Shown: positions 7,484 through 15,783 of the stretch, piece by piece
How positions within the stretch are numbered: position 1 is the first letter of the stretch
Layout: the number at the start of each line of letters is the position of its first letter
Source of the DNA: Collinsella sp.
GTDB lineage: Bacteria; Actinomycetota; Coriobacteriia; Coriobacteriales; Coriobacteriaceae
Direction: 5' to 3'
Assembly (NCBI GenBank): GCA_019425015.1
Contig: JAHYYJ010000016.1
Span: 1-31,698 of the forward strand
DNA length: 31,698 nt
Notes under the pieces: model-generated
What the model was told of the DNA's origin: nothing
Databases searched by the model: none
What the model saw: the letters and a program-made list of their open reading frames with translations, nothing else
Translations under genes and position numbers: made by a program

Positions 7484-8446
7484 ATGCACGAGAACGACTT
7501 TTTTAACGAGGACCTGCTGTGCGCGCTCGCCGGCGTTGCCGGCGAGGACAACGTGTTGATGAGCGAGCCCATGCGCGAGCACACCACGTTTAAGATCGGC
7601 GGCCCGGCCGACGTCTTTGTCACGCCCGATACCGAGCAGGGCCTCGTCGCCACGCTCGATACCTGCTATCGCTGCGATCTGCCCCTCACCATTGTGGGCA
7701 ACGGCTCCGACCTGCTCGTCGGCGACAAGGGTATCCGCGGCGTTGTCGTGGCGCTGAGCAAGGGCCTCTCCGACATTACGGTCGACGGCACGCATGTCAC
7801 GGCGGCAGCCGGTGCCTTGCTTTCCGATGTCGCCGCGGCGGCAGCCGAGGCCGGTCTCACTGGCATGGAACCCATCTCGGGCATCCCCGGATCGGTCGGC
7901 GGCGCCTGCTACATGAACGCCGGTGCCTACGGTGCCTGCATGGCCGATGTTTTGGAGTCCGTGCGCGTCTATAAACCCGCCCGCGTGCTCGATGACGGCA
8001 CCCGCGGCAGCGGCAATATCATTGAGTTCGATGTCGACGAGCTTAACCTGGGCTATCGCAAGAGCCGCATTGCCGACGACGACTTCATCGTGCTTTCGGC
8101 CACCTTCAATCTCGCCCCGGGCAACGCCGCGATGATCAAGGCCGACATGGACGACTACCGCCAGCGCCGCGAGGACAAGCAGCCACTCGACATGCCGAGC
8201 GCCGGCTCCACCTTCAAGCGCCCCGAGGGCTACTTTGCCGGCAAGCTCATCATGGACGCCGGCCTGCGCGGTCACGCTGTCGGCGGCGCCCAGGTAAGCG
8301 AGAAACACTGCGGCTTCATCGTCAACGCCGACCACGCCACCGCCGCCGACGTCGACGAACTCATCCGCGACATCCAAGCCAAAGTCAAAGAGCAGTTCGG
8401 CGTAGGCCTAGAACCAGAAGTCCACCGAGTCGGCGAATTCCTCTAA
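7484..8446 (+). CDS. murB: UDP-N-acetylenolpyruvoylglucosamine reductase
   Basis: FAD- and NADPH-dependent cytoplasmic enzyme that reduces UDP-GlcNAc-enolpyruvate to UDP-MurNAc, the second committed step of peptidoglycan synthesis. The 320-residue product has an FAD_binding_4 domain (EHTTFKIGGPAD, IVGNGSDLLV, GIPGSVGGACYMNAGAYG) and a MurB C-terminal domain. Ser242 in SAGSTFKRP is the expected proton-donating serine and Glu312 in EPEVHRVG the expected catalytic glutamate. It begins at the ATG at 7484, with AAAGGCGG just upstream; the frame is open further back to a TTG but without a ribosome site. It is a single-gene unit between divergent lacI and convergent hydrolase genes. Confidence 0.96.
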   Translation: MHENDFFNEDLLCALAGVAGEDNVLMSEPMREHTTFKIGGPADVFVTPDTEQGLVATLDTCYRCDLPLTIVGNGSDLLVGDKGIRGVVVALSKGLSDITVDGTHVTAAAGALLSDVAAAAAEAGLTGMEPISGIPGSVGGACYMNAGAYGACMADVLESVRVYKPARVLDDGTRGSGNIIEFDVDELNLGYRKSRIADDDFIVLSATFNLAPGNAAMIKADMDDYRQRREDKQPLDMPSAGSTFKRPEGYFAGKLIMDAGLRGHAVGGAQVSEKHCGFIVNADHATAADVDELIRDIQAKVKEQFGVGLEPEVHRVGEFL

Positions 8447-8451
8447 ACAAA

Positions 8452-8473
8452 GAAGGTCCCGAAAGGGGCCTTC
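8452..8473 (+). terminator. Terminator-like hairpin after murB
   Basis: GAAGGTCCC-GAAA-GGGGCCTTC forms a 9-bp stem with one G-T pair and a stable GAAA tetraloop, beginning 5 nt after the murB stop. The downstream T content (CATCTTTA) is modest, so termination may be partial. Confidence 0.6.
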
Positions 8474-8525
8474 GCCATCTTTATATCAGACAACCAGTCC
8501 GGTGAGTCGCGCTCAGGACCCGAGA

Positions 8526-8661
8526 GGGCCGCGTGCCCGCCCGCAATATATTTGATTGATCGCGAGTTCCGCACGCAAAGAAGGCCACTTAATGTGGCCT
8601 TCGTCTTGCGCAGGACTGCCCGAGCAGGCAATCAAATATATTGCGGGCGGGCACGCGGCCC
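8526..8661. repeat. Palindromic element, copy A: 33-bp perfect arms around a conserved 70-nt core
   Basis: Arms 8526-8558 and 8629-8661 are perfectly complementary over 33 bp. The core 8559-8628 begins ATCGCGAGTTCCGCACG and ends GAGCAGG. It is nearly identical to the core of a second element at 26916-26984, although the arms of the two elements are unrelated in sequence. Within the core GAAGGCCAC-TTAAT-GTGGCCTTC (8580-8602) is a 9-bp hairpin, extended by CGCAA/TTGCG (8574-8578, 8606-8610). The element ends 8 nt from the stop codon of the minus-strand hydrolase gene and fills most of the gap between convergent genes. Confidence 0.85.
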
Positions 8662-8669
8662 AGTCGGCT

Positions 8670-9875
8670 TTACGACAGCGCAATACCGCCGAGCCAGCCC
8701 CAGCGCACGCCAGAGCCAGTGCCGTAGAACCGAATAAACGCATCAAGTGACTTAGACGTAATGGAGCCCTCGTTGCTCATAACGATGCCGCCGCCAACAT
8801 AGATGCCCACGTGTCCGTACAGCAGACCCGGCGTACCGGTGCCACTGTGCGACGAGTCGGCCACGATCATGCCCACCTGCAGCGCCGAACGATCGGAGCT
8901 GTAGCACCAGGCGTTAAACATGTCGCACGCGTTGCCGCCAAAGTAGCCCACGCCGGCGTTGCGGAATACGTTGGTAACCCAAGCGGCGCACCAGTTCAGG
9001 CCAGGCGAAGGGGTGGAGTAGCATGCGTTGACGACGGCCTGCTGCTTGCCCGAGCCGGCATTCTGTTGCGGAGTTCCGGGCGCATACGATCCGCCACCCG
9101 AGCTTGAACCACCCGAGTAGGAATTGTTCTTGTTTGCGGCCGCCGCGGCAGCGGCAGCCTTCCTGGCAGCCTCCTCTGCCTGGGCGGCAGCGAGAATCTC
9201 GGAATCACGCTGGGCCATGAGTTCCTTGACATCGTCGGAGAGGCCGTTCAGAACCGTCTGGACCTCCTGCTGCTTGGCCTGCATGTCCTGCATCTGAGCA
9301 GTCTGCTGGTCCTTGAGCTTCTCCAGGTCGGCCTTCTGCGACTCGAGCTCGGACTTTTGCGTGTCGAGCTCCTTTTGGATGGTCTGAATGTCCTCGATGG
9401 CGTCGCGGTCGCTCTTGTTGATCTTCTCGACGTAATGCGCGTTGGCGACGAGCTCCTCAAACGAGCCCGAAGCCAGTAGCAGCGACAGGATATTGGTACC
9501 GCCCGACTTGTAGCTTGCCGCCACGCGATCGGAAAGGTCGTTACGCTTCTTCTTGAGCTCCGACTTCTTGGTGTCGATCTGAGCCTGCGTCTCGTCAATC
9601 TGGCCCTGAACGCCCTCGATATCGCTGAGGGTCTGGGCATTCTTGTTGGCGAGCGTCGCGTACTCATTGGCGATGCTGTCGAGCTGAGCCTGGACCTCGT
9701 CGAGCTGGGCCTGGGCGGCATTCAGTTTGTCGGTGGTTTCTTGGCTGGCCTCAGCCGCATGGGCGCGGGCGGGCAGGCCAAAAAGAACAGCCGCGGAAGC
9801 GGCGCCGAAAAGAGCCTTAAGGGCAGTGCGGCGCGAAAGCTCCTGCGTAAAGATGGAATCGTTGTTCGGTGACAT
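8670..9875 (-). CDS. Secreted coiled-coil protein with C-terminal CHAP/NlpC-like cysteine peptidase domain
   Basis: A 401-residue exported protein, probably a peptidoglycan hydrolase involved in cell separation or wall remodelling. The N-terminus carries a signal with a twin arginine (SRRTALKAL, R15R16), a hydrophobic stretch and a likely cleavage after AHA (residue 40). Residues about 45-245 are a long coiled coil rich in Gln, Lys and Glu, as in PcsB/CwlO-type regulators of hydrolases. A Gly/Ser linker follows. The C-terminal domain has GLNWCAAWVTNVFRNAG (catalytic Cys296) and YGHVGIYVGGG (His355), the Cys-His pattern of CHAP/NlpC peptidases. AACGGAG precedes the ATG. Its 3' end is followed after 8 nt by the palindromic element. 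Substrate bond is not determinable. Confidence 0.85.
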   Translation of the reverse strand: MSPNNDSIFTQELSRRTALKALFGAASAAVLFGLPARAHAAEASQETTDKLNAAQAQLDEVQAQLDSIANEYATLANKNAQTLSDIEGVQGQIDETQAQIDTKKSELKKKRNDLSDRVAASYKSGGTNILSLLLASGSFEELVANAHYVEKINKSDRDAIEDIQTIQKELDTQKSELESQKADLEKLKDQQTAQMQDMQAKQQEVQTVLNGLSDDVKELMAQRDSEILAAAQAEEAARKAAAAAAAANKNNSYSGGSSSGGGSYAPGTPQQNAGSGKQQAVVNACYSTPSPGLNWCAAWVTNVFRNAGVGYFGGNACDMFNAWCYSSDRSALQVGMIVADSSHSGTGTPGLLYGHVGIYVGGGIVMSNEGSITSKSLDAFIRFYGTGSGVRWGWLGGIALS

Positions 9876-10100
9876 ATGTACTCCGTTACATGTTTATTTA
9901 TATGTCGCTCAACTCAAACATATTAACGCACATCGCGCTTGTCCCAACTATTTCCACGAACGGCTGGAAAAGCATGGTCAGCGGCTCGCAAATACGTCCC
10001 ACAACAAAGGTAAGGATTATGCAAATAACACCCTATGAGTACGTTAACATCAATCCTCTGGTTTTCCTGCCCCGCGTGTTTTGGGTGCCCCCAGCTGCGC

Positions 10101-10106
10101 TATACT
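10101..10106 (+). promoter_or_regulatory. Probable galE -10 box
   Basis: TATACT lies 37 nt upstream of the galE ATG; TTTTGG about 17 nt before it is a weak -35. The rest of the divergent gap 9876-10143 shows nothing I can name. Confidence 0.4.
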
Positions 10107-10143
10107 CCCCTCAAGAAGTGTTCCTGATTCGATAGGAGACTAC

Positions 10144-11205
10144 ATGTCCAAAGCACTCGACCCCAAAGACACCTGCGTCCTCGTTACCGGCGGCGCCGGC
10201 TTTATCGGCTCGCACACCGTCGTTCAGCTGCTCGAGGGTGGCTACCAGGTTGTCGTCGTCGATGACCTCTCTAACTCCAGTGCCGTTGCCATTGACCGCG
10301 TCAAGACCATCGTGGGCGACGACGCCGCCAAGAACCTCACCTTCTACGAGGCCAACGTGCTCGACCGCGATGCGATGAACAAGATCTTCGATACCCACCA
10401 GATCGACCGCGTCATCCACTTCGCCGGCTTTAAGGCCGTTGGCGAGTCGGTGAGCAAGCCTGTCGAGTACTATCACAACAACATCGAGAACACCCTGGTG
10501 CTCATCGATGTCATGCGCAACCATGGCTGCAAGTCCATCATCTTCTCGAGCTCCTCGACCGTCTACGGCGACCCGGACAACCCGCCCGTCACCGAGGAGG
10601 ATCCCAAGAAGCCCGCGACCAACCCCTATGGTTGGACTAAGTGGATGATCGAGCAGATCCTTATGGACGTCCACACCGCCGACCCCGAGTGGGACGTCGT
10701 GCTGCTCCGTTACTTCAACCCCATCGGCGCTCATCCGTCGGGCCTGATCGGCGAGGACCCCAAGGGCATCCCCAACAACCTGGTGCCCTATGTCGCCCAG
10801 GTCGCCGTGGGCAAGCTCGAGGCCGTTCAGGTCTTTGGCAACGACTACCCCACCCCCGACGGCACCGGCGTGCGCGACTACATCCACGTGTGCGATCTGG
10901 CCTCTGGCCACGTTGCCGCCCTTAACTGGATGAACGGCAAGACCGGCGTCGAGATCTTTAACCTGGGCACCGGCACCGGTACCTCGGTACTCGAGGTCGT
11001 CGCCGCCTTCTCCAAGGCTTGTGGCAAGGAGCTGCCCTACGTGATCCGCGAGCGCCGCGCCGGCGACATCGCTGCCAACTGGTGCGATGCCTCCAAGGCC
11101 GAGCGCATGATGGGCTGGAAGGCCCAGTACGACATCGCGGACATGTGCCGCGATAGCTGGAACTGGCAGAGCCATAACCCCAATGGCTTCGCCGACGCCG
11201 AGTAG
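10144..11205 (+). CDS. galE: UDP-glucose 4-epimerase
   Basis: NAD-dependent cytoplasmic epimerase interconverting UDP-glucose and UDP-galactose, for galactose use and for making surface polysaccharide precursors. The 353-residue product is an extended short-chain dehydrogenase: GGAGFIGS dinucleotide loop (residues 16-23), VIHFAGFKAVGES, FSSSSTVYGD, and the catalytic Y162-x-x-x-K166 in NPYGWTKWM; the substrate region LRYFNPIGAHPSGLIGEDP is diagnostic for GalE. The start at 10144 follows GATAGGAG; a longer open frame upstream has no ribosome site. It is followed by its own terminator, so it is monocistronic, though it lies next to glucan genes that feed glucose-1-phosphate to UDP-sugar synthesis. 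Confidence 0.97.
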   Translation: MSKALDPKDTCVLVTGGAGFIGSHTVVQLLEGGYQVVVVDDLSNSSAVAIDRVKTIVGDDAAKNLTFYEANVLDRDAMNKIFDTHQIDRVIHFAGFKAVGESVSKPVEYYHNNIENTLVLIDVMRNHGCKSIIFSSSSTVYGDPDNPPVTEEDPKKPATNPYGWTKWMIEQILMDVHTADPEWDVVLLRYFNPIGAHPSGLIGEDPKGIPNNLVPYVAQVAVGKLEAVQVFGNDYPTPDGTGVRDYIHVCDLASGHVAALNWMNGKTGVEIFNLGTGTGTSVLEVVAAFSKACGKELPYVIRERRAGDIAANWCDASKAERMMGWKAQYDIADMCRDSWNWQSHNPNGFADAE

Positions 11206-11227
11206 CAAAAACCTACATACCGCTCTT

Positions 11228-11261
11228 GCCCCGATCTCACGTTGTGAGGTCGGGGCTTTTT
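11228..11261 (+). terminator. Intrinsic terminator of galE
   Basis: GCCCCGATCTCAC-GTT-GTGAGGTCGGGGC forms a 13-bp stem with one G-T pair, directly followed by TTTTT. It starts 22 nt after the galE stop. Confidence 0.9.
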
Positions 11262-11313
11262 CATGGCATGTAACCATTCGCCGAAAATCGACCAACTTTT
11301 TTATCTTGCCTGT

Positions 11314-11340
11314 ACATGTTTAAACAACATGTTTTACAAT
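11314..11340 (+). promoter_or_regulatory. malQ promoter region with palindromic operator
   Basis: ACATGTT-TAAAC-AACATGT (11314-11332) is a perfect inverted repeat; its centre read on the minus strand is TTGTTTAAACA. It ends 2 nt before TACAAT (11335-11340), a good -10, and occupies the -35 position, where no consensus hexamer stands. This suggests a repressor site or activator dependence. The same TTGTTTRAAC motif occurs upstream of the ABC importer and the PTS fusion gene. Confidence 0.55.
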
Positions 11341-11425
11341 AGGCGTATCGAATCAGAACATCGGAGGCGGACTGCACACCCATCGGCAGGCCGACCCCAC
11401 AACAAGAAGGTTGGTGAGCGCATTC

Positions 11426-12931
11426 ATGGAGCGTGCAAGCGGCGTCCTCATGCCCGTCTCATCTCTGCCCGGACCATACGGAATCGGCGGCTTTGGCTGG
11501 AATGCCTACGACTTCGTCGATTTTCTCGCCTCGTGCAAACAACATTACTGGCAGATTCTGCCCCTTACGACGACCAGCTATGGCGATTCGCCCTATCAGT
11601 CGTTCTCGGCCCGCGCAGGCAACCCCAACTTTATCGACTTTGCCGAGCTTATCGAGGCAGGGTATCTGGAGCAGCGCGATATCGATGGCGTGTATCTGGG
11701 ATCCGACCCCAGCAATGTCGACTACGGTGCCATCTTTGGGGGTCGCCGTCAGATTCTCGACCGCGCCGCCGAGCGCTTTGCTGCCGACAAGCCGGCCGAT
11801 TTCGATGACTTTATCCAGGCCAACGAGGACTGGCTCATCCCCTACTGTGAGTTCATGACCGTCAAAGAGGAGTGCGGTCTCAAGGCGTTTTGGGAGTGGC
11901 CCGCGGAACTCCGCACCCGCGGCGAGGCTTCCGCCAAGGTCTGCGCCGACCATCCGGCGCGTATGCTCTACCACCAGATGACGCAGTACTTCTTCGATCG
12001 CCAGTGGAGCCGCCTCAAGGCCTATGCCAACGAGCGCGACATTCTCATCATCGGCGACCTGCCCATCTATGTCTCGCGTGACTCCGTCGAGATGTGGGCG
12101 ACGCCTGAGCTCTTTAAGATCGACACCGCCGGCAATCCCGTGAGCGTCGCTGGCACGCCGCCCGACCAGTTCTCGGCCACCGGCCAGTACTGGGGCAACC
12201 CCATCTACGACTGGGACGCCATGGAGTCCGACGGCTTCTCCTGGTGGGAGGGCCGCATTCGCGCCGCCCTCGACATGTACGACGTCATCCGCCTGGATCA
12301 CTTCCGCGGCTTCGAGGCCTATTGGGAGGTGCCGTTCTCCTCGCCCGATTCGTCCTACGGTTCGTGGACGCAGGGTCCCGGCCTCAAGTTCTTCAAGACG
12401 CTCGAGGAAACGCTCGGCACGCTGCCCATCATCGCCGAGGACCTGGGCTTCCTCACCCCCGGCGTCATCGACATGCGCGACAACTCGGGCTTCCCCGGCA
12501 TGAAGATCCTGCAGTTTGCCTTTGAGGGCACCAACTCGTACTACCTGCCGCATAACTACATCGCCAACACCGTCGCCTATGTGGGCACCCACGATAACGA
12601 GACGGCGCGCGGTTGGTTTGAGGGAACGGCCACCCCGCGTCAGCGCGAGCAGGCAGCCCTGTACACCCATCAGCAGGCCGGCGAACCCATGGCAGATGCA
12701 CTCAATCGCACCATCGCCGCCAGCGTGAGCGACACGTGCATCTACACCATGCAGGACCTGCTCAACTTGGGCAACGAGGCGCGCATCAACACCCCTGCCA
12801 CGCTGGGCGGCAACTGGACCTGGCGCATGCTCGACGGCGCCATCACCCGCGAGCTCGAGCACAAACTCACCGACTGGACCGAGACCTACTTCCGCATCCC
12901 GTCGGAAGCCGAAATCGAGCTTCCTCAATAG
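11426..12931 (+). CDS. malQ: 4-alpha-glucanotransferase (amylomaltase)
   Basis: GH77 cytoplasmic enzyme that transfers alpha-1,4-glucan segments, turning maltose and short maltodextrins into longer chains plus glucose. The 501-residue product starts MERASGVLMPVSSLPGPYGI, the family N-terminus. Catalytic residues are Asp291 (nucleophile, VIRLDHFRG), Glu338 (acid/base, IIAEDLG) and Asp390 (GTHDNETA); SYGDSPYQSFSARAGNPNFI and GDLPIYVSRDSVEMW are further hallmarks. I chose the ATG at 11426 with GGTGAG 8 nt before; TTG and GTG codons upstream are less likely. glgP follows 129 nt downstream on the same strand, and the pair completes conversion of maltodextrins to glucose and glucose-1-phosphate. 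Its promoter carries the proposed glucan-regulon operator. Confidence 0.97.
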   Translation: MERASGVLMPVSSLPGPYGIGGFGWNAYDFVDFLASCKQHYWQILPLTTTSYGDSPYQSFSARAGNPNFIDFAELIEAGYLEQRDIDGVYLGSDPSNVDYGAIFGGRRQILDRAAERFAADKPADFDDFIQANEDWLIPYCEFMTVKEECGLKAFWEWPAELRTRGEASAKVCADHPARMLYHQMTQYFFDRQWSRLKAYANERDILIIGDLPIYVSRDSVEMWATPELFKIDTAGNPVSVAGTPPDQFSATGQYWGNPIYDWDAMESDGFSWWEGRIRAALDMYDVIRLDHFRGFEAYWEVPFSSPDSSYGSWTQGPGLKFFKTLEETLGTLPIIAEDLGFLTPGVIDMRDNSGFPGMKILQFAFEGTNSYYLPHNYIANTVAYVGTHDNETARGWFEGTATPRQREQAALYTHQQAGEPMADALNRTIAASVSDTCIYTMQDLLNLGNEARINTPATLGGNWTWRMLDGAITRELEHKLTDWTETYFRIPSEAEIELPQ

Positions 12932-12980
12932 GAGCTACCGCGCCCGACCCCTCCCCACCGTGCGGACGCGCTTGCTTTTT

Positions 12981-13014
12981 CCCGCGCGAGGCCACCCCAA
13001 TCCCCTCGCGCGGG
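12981..13014 (+). terminator. Hairpin between malQ and glgP (possible partial terminator)
   Basis: CCCGCGCGAGG (12981-12991) pairs perfectly with CCTCGCGCGGG (13004-13014), loop 12 nt, followed by CTTCTTAT. The stem is very strong but the T-tract interrupted. It could cut read-through from malQ into glgP or protect the mRNA end. Confidence 0.6.
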
Positions 13015-13060
13015 CTTCTTATGAATTGCAGACATGAAACAACCCATCACAGGAGAAAAC

Positions 13061-15328
13061 ATGCCCCAAATTAACCTCATGGAACTCGCCGAGCAGTCTT
13101 TTGGCACCTCGCTCGAGCAGCTCGACGACCGTCGCATTTACAAGCTGCTGGTCAAACTCGTGCAGGAGCGCTCCGCCGCCTGCCCGCTCAACAACGGCAA
13201 GAAAAAGCTCTATTACATTTCCGCCGAATTTTTGATCGGCAAGCTGCTCATCAACAACATGATCGACCTCGGCATCTACGATGAGGTTAAGGACCAGCTC
13301 ACCGCCGCAGGCCACGACCTCAACAAGATCGAGGAGTTCGAGGTCGAGCCGTCGCTCGGCAACGGCGGCCTGGGCCGCCTGGCCGCATGCTTCCTGGATT
13401 CCATCGCCACGCTGGGCTTGACCGGCGATGGCGTGGGCCTCAACTATCACTACGGCCTGTTCCGTCAGCGCTTTGTCGACAACCAGCAGAAGGCCGTCCC
13501 CGACGAGTGGCTCGGTGAGCAGGACATCCTAGTCGACGACGGCCGCTCCTACACCGTCGAGTTCGGCGATTTTGCCGTTACCTCCAAGCTCGTCAACATC
13601 GACGTGCCCGGTTACGGCCAGCCCACCAAGAACCGTCTGCGCCTGTTCGACCTGGCGAGCGTCGACGACGGCCTGGTCCCCGGCAGCTCCATCGACTTCG
13701 ACAAGACCGAGATCGCCAAGAACCTCACCTTGTTCCTCTACCCCGACGATTCCGACGAGCAGGGCCGCCTGCTTCGCATCTATCAGGAGTACTTCATGGT
13801 GAGCAACGCCGCCCAGCTCCTGATCGACGAGGCCGTCGAGCGCGGCAGCAACCTGCACGATCTGGCCGACTACGCCGTGGTCCAAATTAACGACACGCAC
13901 CCCACCATGGTCATCCCCGAGCTCATTCGCTTGCTCACCACCGAGCATGGCATCGAGTTTGACGAGGCCGTGACCATCGTACGCTCCATGGTCGCCTACA
14001 CTAACCACACGATCCTTGCCGAGGCGCTCGAGAAGTGGCCGCTCGCCAGCCTGCAGAAGGTCTCCCCTGCCATCGCCGACATTATCGTCAAGCTCGATGA
14101 GATCGCGAAAGCCGAGCACGATGACCCGCGCGTCGCCATCATCGACGAGCACGACACCGTCCACATGGCCCACATGGACATCCACTTTGGCTTCTCCATC
14201 AACGGCGTAGCCGCCCTCCACACCAAGATCCTGGAGGACACCGAGCTTCATCCGTTCTACGAGATCTATCCCGAGAAGTTCTCCAACAAGACCAACGGCA
14301 TCACCTTCCGCCGCTGGATCCATGGAGCCAACCCCGCGCTCGCCAGCCTGCTCGACGATGTAATCGGCACCGACTGGCGCAGCACCGGCGATCTGAACAA
14401 ACTCGCCAAGTTCGCCGACGACAAGGACGTTCTTGAGCGCCTGGCCGCCACCAAGGTCGAGGCCAAGGCCATCATGCGCCAGTTCATGGCGCTCGAGCAG
14501 GGCGTGACCATTCCCTCCAACGCCATCATCGACGTCCAGGTCAAGCGCATCCACGAGTACAAGCGTCAGCAGATGCTCGCGCTCTACATCATCTGGAAGT
14601 ACTTCGATATCAAGAACGGCAACAGGCCTAAGCACCCTGTCACCATCATCTTTGGCGGCAAGGCGGCGCCTGCCTACACTATCGCGCAGGACATCATCCA
14701 TCTGATCCTGACGCTGTCGCAGTGGATTGCAAACGACCCCGACGTGGCTCCCTACCTGCAGGTTGTCATGATCGAGAACTACAACGTCACCGCCGCCGAG
14801 CGCGTGATCCCCGCCGCTGACATCTCCGAGCAGATCAGCCTGGCCTCCAAGGAGGCGAGCGGCACCTCCAACATGAAGTTCATGCTCAACGGCGCCCTAA
14901 CCCTGTGCACGCTCGACGGTGCCAACGTGGAGATTGCCGAGCTCGTGGGCGACGAGAACATCTATACCTTTGGTGCCTCGTCCAAACAGGTCGAGCAGCT
15001 CTACGCCGACGGCACCTACAACGCCGGTGCGCTCTACCGCAAGCCCGGCATTAAACTGCTGGTGGACTTCATCACCAACCCGGCCTTTATGGCAACCGGC
15101 AACGCCGAGCGCCTGCAGCGCCTGCACGACGACATTAAGGGCAAGGACTGGTTTATGGCCCTGCTCGACATTGAGGAGTACATCCAGACCAAGGAGCGCG
15201 TGCTGGCCGACTACGAGGACCAGGACGCCTGGATGCGCAAGGCGCTCATCAATATCGCCAACGCCGGCACCTTCTCGTCCGACCGTACGATCTCCCAGTA
15301 CAACGACGAGATCTGGCACCTGAGCTAA
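13061..15328 (+). CDS. glgP: Glycogen/maltodextrin phosphorylase
   Basis: GT35 pyridoxal-phosphate enzyme that removes glucose units from the non-reducing ends of alpha-1,4-glucans as glucose-1-phosphate. The 755-residue product shows the family landmarks: LYYISAEFLIGKLLINNM, EPSLGNGGLGRLAACFLDS, NDTHPTMVIPEL, NKTNGITFRRW, KRIHEYKRQQ and EASGTSNMKFMLNGALTLCTLDGANVE split around Lys606, the PLP Schiff-base lysine. The start is set at 13061 by AGGAGAAAAC; an in-frame ATG nine codons upstream lacks a ribosome site. It is slightly shorter than E. coli MalP/GlgP (about 800). It lies behind malQ and ends in a clean terminator. Whether the natural substrate is stored glycogen or imported maltodextrin cannot be read from the sequence. 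Confidence 0.96.
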   Translation: MPQINLMELAEQSFGTSLEQLDDRRIYKLLVKLVQERSAACPLNNGKKKLYYISAEFLIGKLLINNMIDLGIYDEVKDQLTAAGHDLNKIEEFEVEPSLGNGGLGRLAACFLDSIATLGLTGDGVGLNYHYGLFRQRFVDNQQKAVPDEWLGEQDILVDDGRSYTVEFGDFAVTSKLVNIDVPGYGQPTKNRLRLFDLASVDDGLVPGSSIDFDKTEIAKNLTLFLYPDDSDEQGRLLRIYQEYFMVSNAAQLLIDEAVERGSNLHDLADYAVVQINDTHPTMVIPELIRLLTTEHGIEFDEAVTIVRSMVAYTNHTILAEALEKWPLASLQKVSPAIADIIVKLDEIAKAEHDDPRVAIIDEHDTVHMAHMDIHFGFSINGVAALHTKILEDTELHPFYEIYPEKFSNKTNGITFRRWIHGANPALASLLDDVIGTDWRSTGDLNKLAKFADDKDVLERLAATKVEAKAIMRQFMALEQGVTIPSNAIIDVQVKRIHEYKRQQMLALYIIWKYFDIKNGNRPKHPVTIIFGGKAAPAYTIAQDIIHLILTLSQWIANDPDVAPYLQVVMIENYNVTAAERVIPAADISEQISLASKEASGTSNMKFMLNGALTLCTLDGANVEIAELVGDENIYTFGASSKQVEQLYADGTYNAGALYRKPGIKLLVDFITNPAFMATGNAERLQRLHDDIKGKDWFMALLDIEEYIQTKERVLADYEDQDAWMRKALINIANAGTFSSDRTISQYNDEIWHLS

Positions 15329-15353
15329 TTCGGTTTCATCGCCCATCCTCTTG

Positions 15354-15387
15354 AAAACGGAGCCACGGCAACGCGGCTCCGTTTTTT
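15354..15387 (+). terminator. Intrinsic terminator of glgP
   Basis: ACGGAGCC (15357-15364) and GGCTCCGT (15375-15382) form an 8-bp stem with a 10-nt loop, followed by a run of T and preceded by AAAA, so it may also work on the other strand. Confidence 0.9.
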
Positions 15388-15427
15388 GTGCCCGCACGTT
15401 ACCCTGTGATCCAACTCGGCCAAACAA

Positions 15428-15644
15428 TCTCGATCCGTAGTAATTACTCAACCAAAACGGTCCCAGCCGTTACAGATTGAGACATACCGGCCCCTCCCCT
15501 CGGGTTTATCTCAATCTGTAACATCTAGCAGGTGAAATTCGCCTTTGGTGTTACAGATTTAGATGAAATGGTTAGCTCAGCGGAACCGTCTCGATCTGTA
15601 ACATCTAACGTCCGAAATCGGCCCTATCCGTTACAGATCGAGAC
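15428..15644. repeat. Array of six 15-mers in strictly alternating orientation, period about 80 bp
   Basis: The consensus GTTACAGATYGAGAC occurs on the plus strand at 15469-15483, 15550-15564 and 15630-15644, and inverted at 15428-15442 (degenerate), 15508-15522 and 15588-15602. Starts are 41, 39, 42, 38 and 42 bp apart; same-orientation copies are 80-81 bp apart. Spacers of 24-27 nt differ from one another. Neighbouring copies form inverted repeats, so either strand can fold into successive hairpins. The array lies between two outward-facing terminators in a convergent gap and has no open frame worth calling. It resembles a BIME (alternating REP array) more than a CRISPR. Confidence 0.85.
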
Positions 15645-15670
15645 AAACGACCGGTCAGACAGTCCCAACA

Positions 15671-15714
15671 CAAAGAAAGGCTCCCCTCTCGCCCAGTGGA
15701 CGGGAGGGGAGCCT
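15671..15714 (-). terminator. Intrinsic terminator of the ABC importer operon
   Basis: AGGCTCCCCTC (15678-15688) and GAGGGGAGCCT (15704-15714) form a perfect 11-bp stem. Read on the minus strand it is followed by TTTCTTTG. It lies 69 nt after the stop of the ATPase gene. From 15715 to 15783 I see nothing else. Confidence 0.8.
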
Positions 15715-15783
15715 TATATGTGACCGCGGCAAAAGGATGGCAAAGCCGCAGTCGCCCAAAGGAAGGGCCTGGTTGCACCGGGC

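Noticed and set aside
7301..8377. Apparent 350-residue N-terminal extension of the LacI-type protein
   Set aside because: This part is the antisense of murB; the conserved helix-turn-helix start and a good ribosome site fix the start at 7300.
11459..12928. 489-codon minus-strand frame opposite malQ
   Set aside because: Antisense shadow; malQ on the other strand has all catalytic motifs.
15428..15644. CRISPR array
   Set aside because: Repeats are only 15 nt, alternate in orientation, and are imperfect; no cas genes are nearby.
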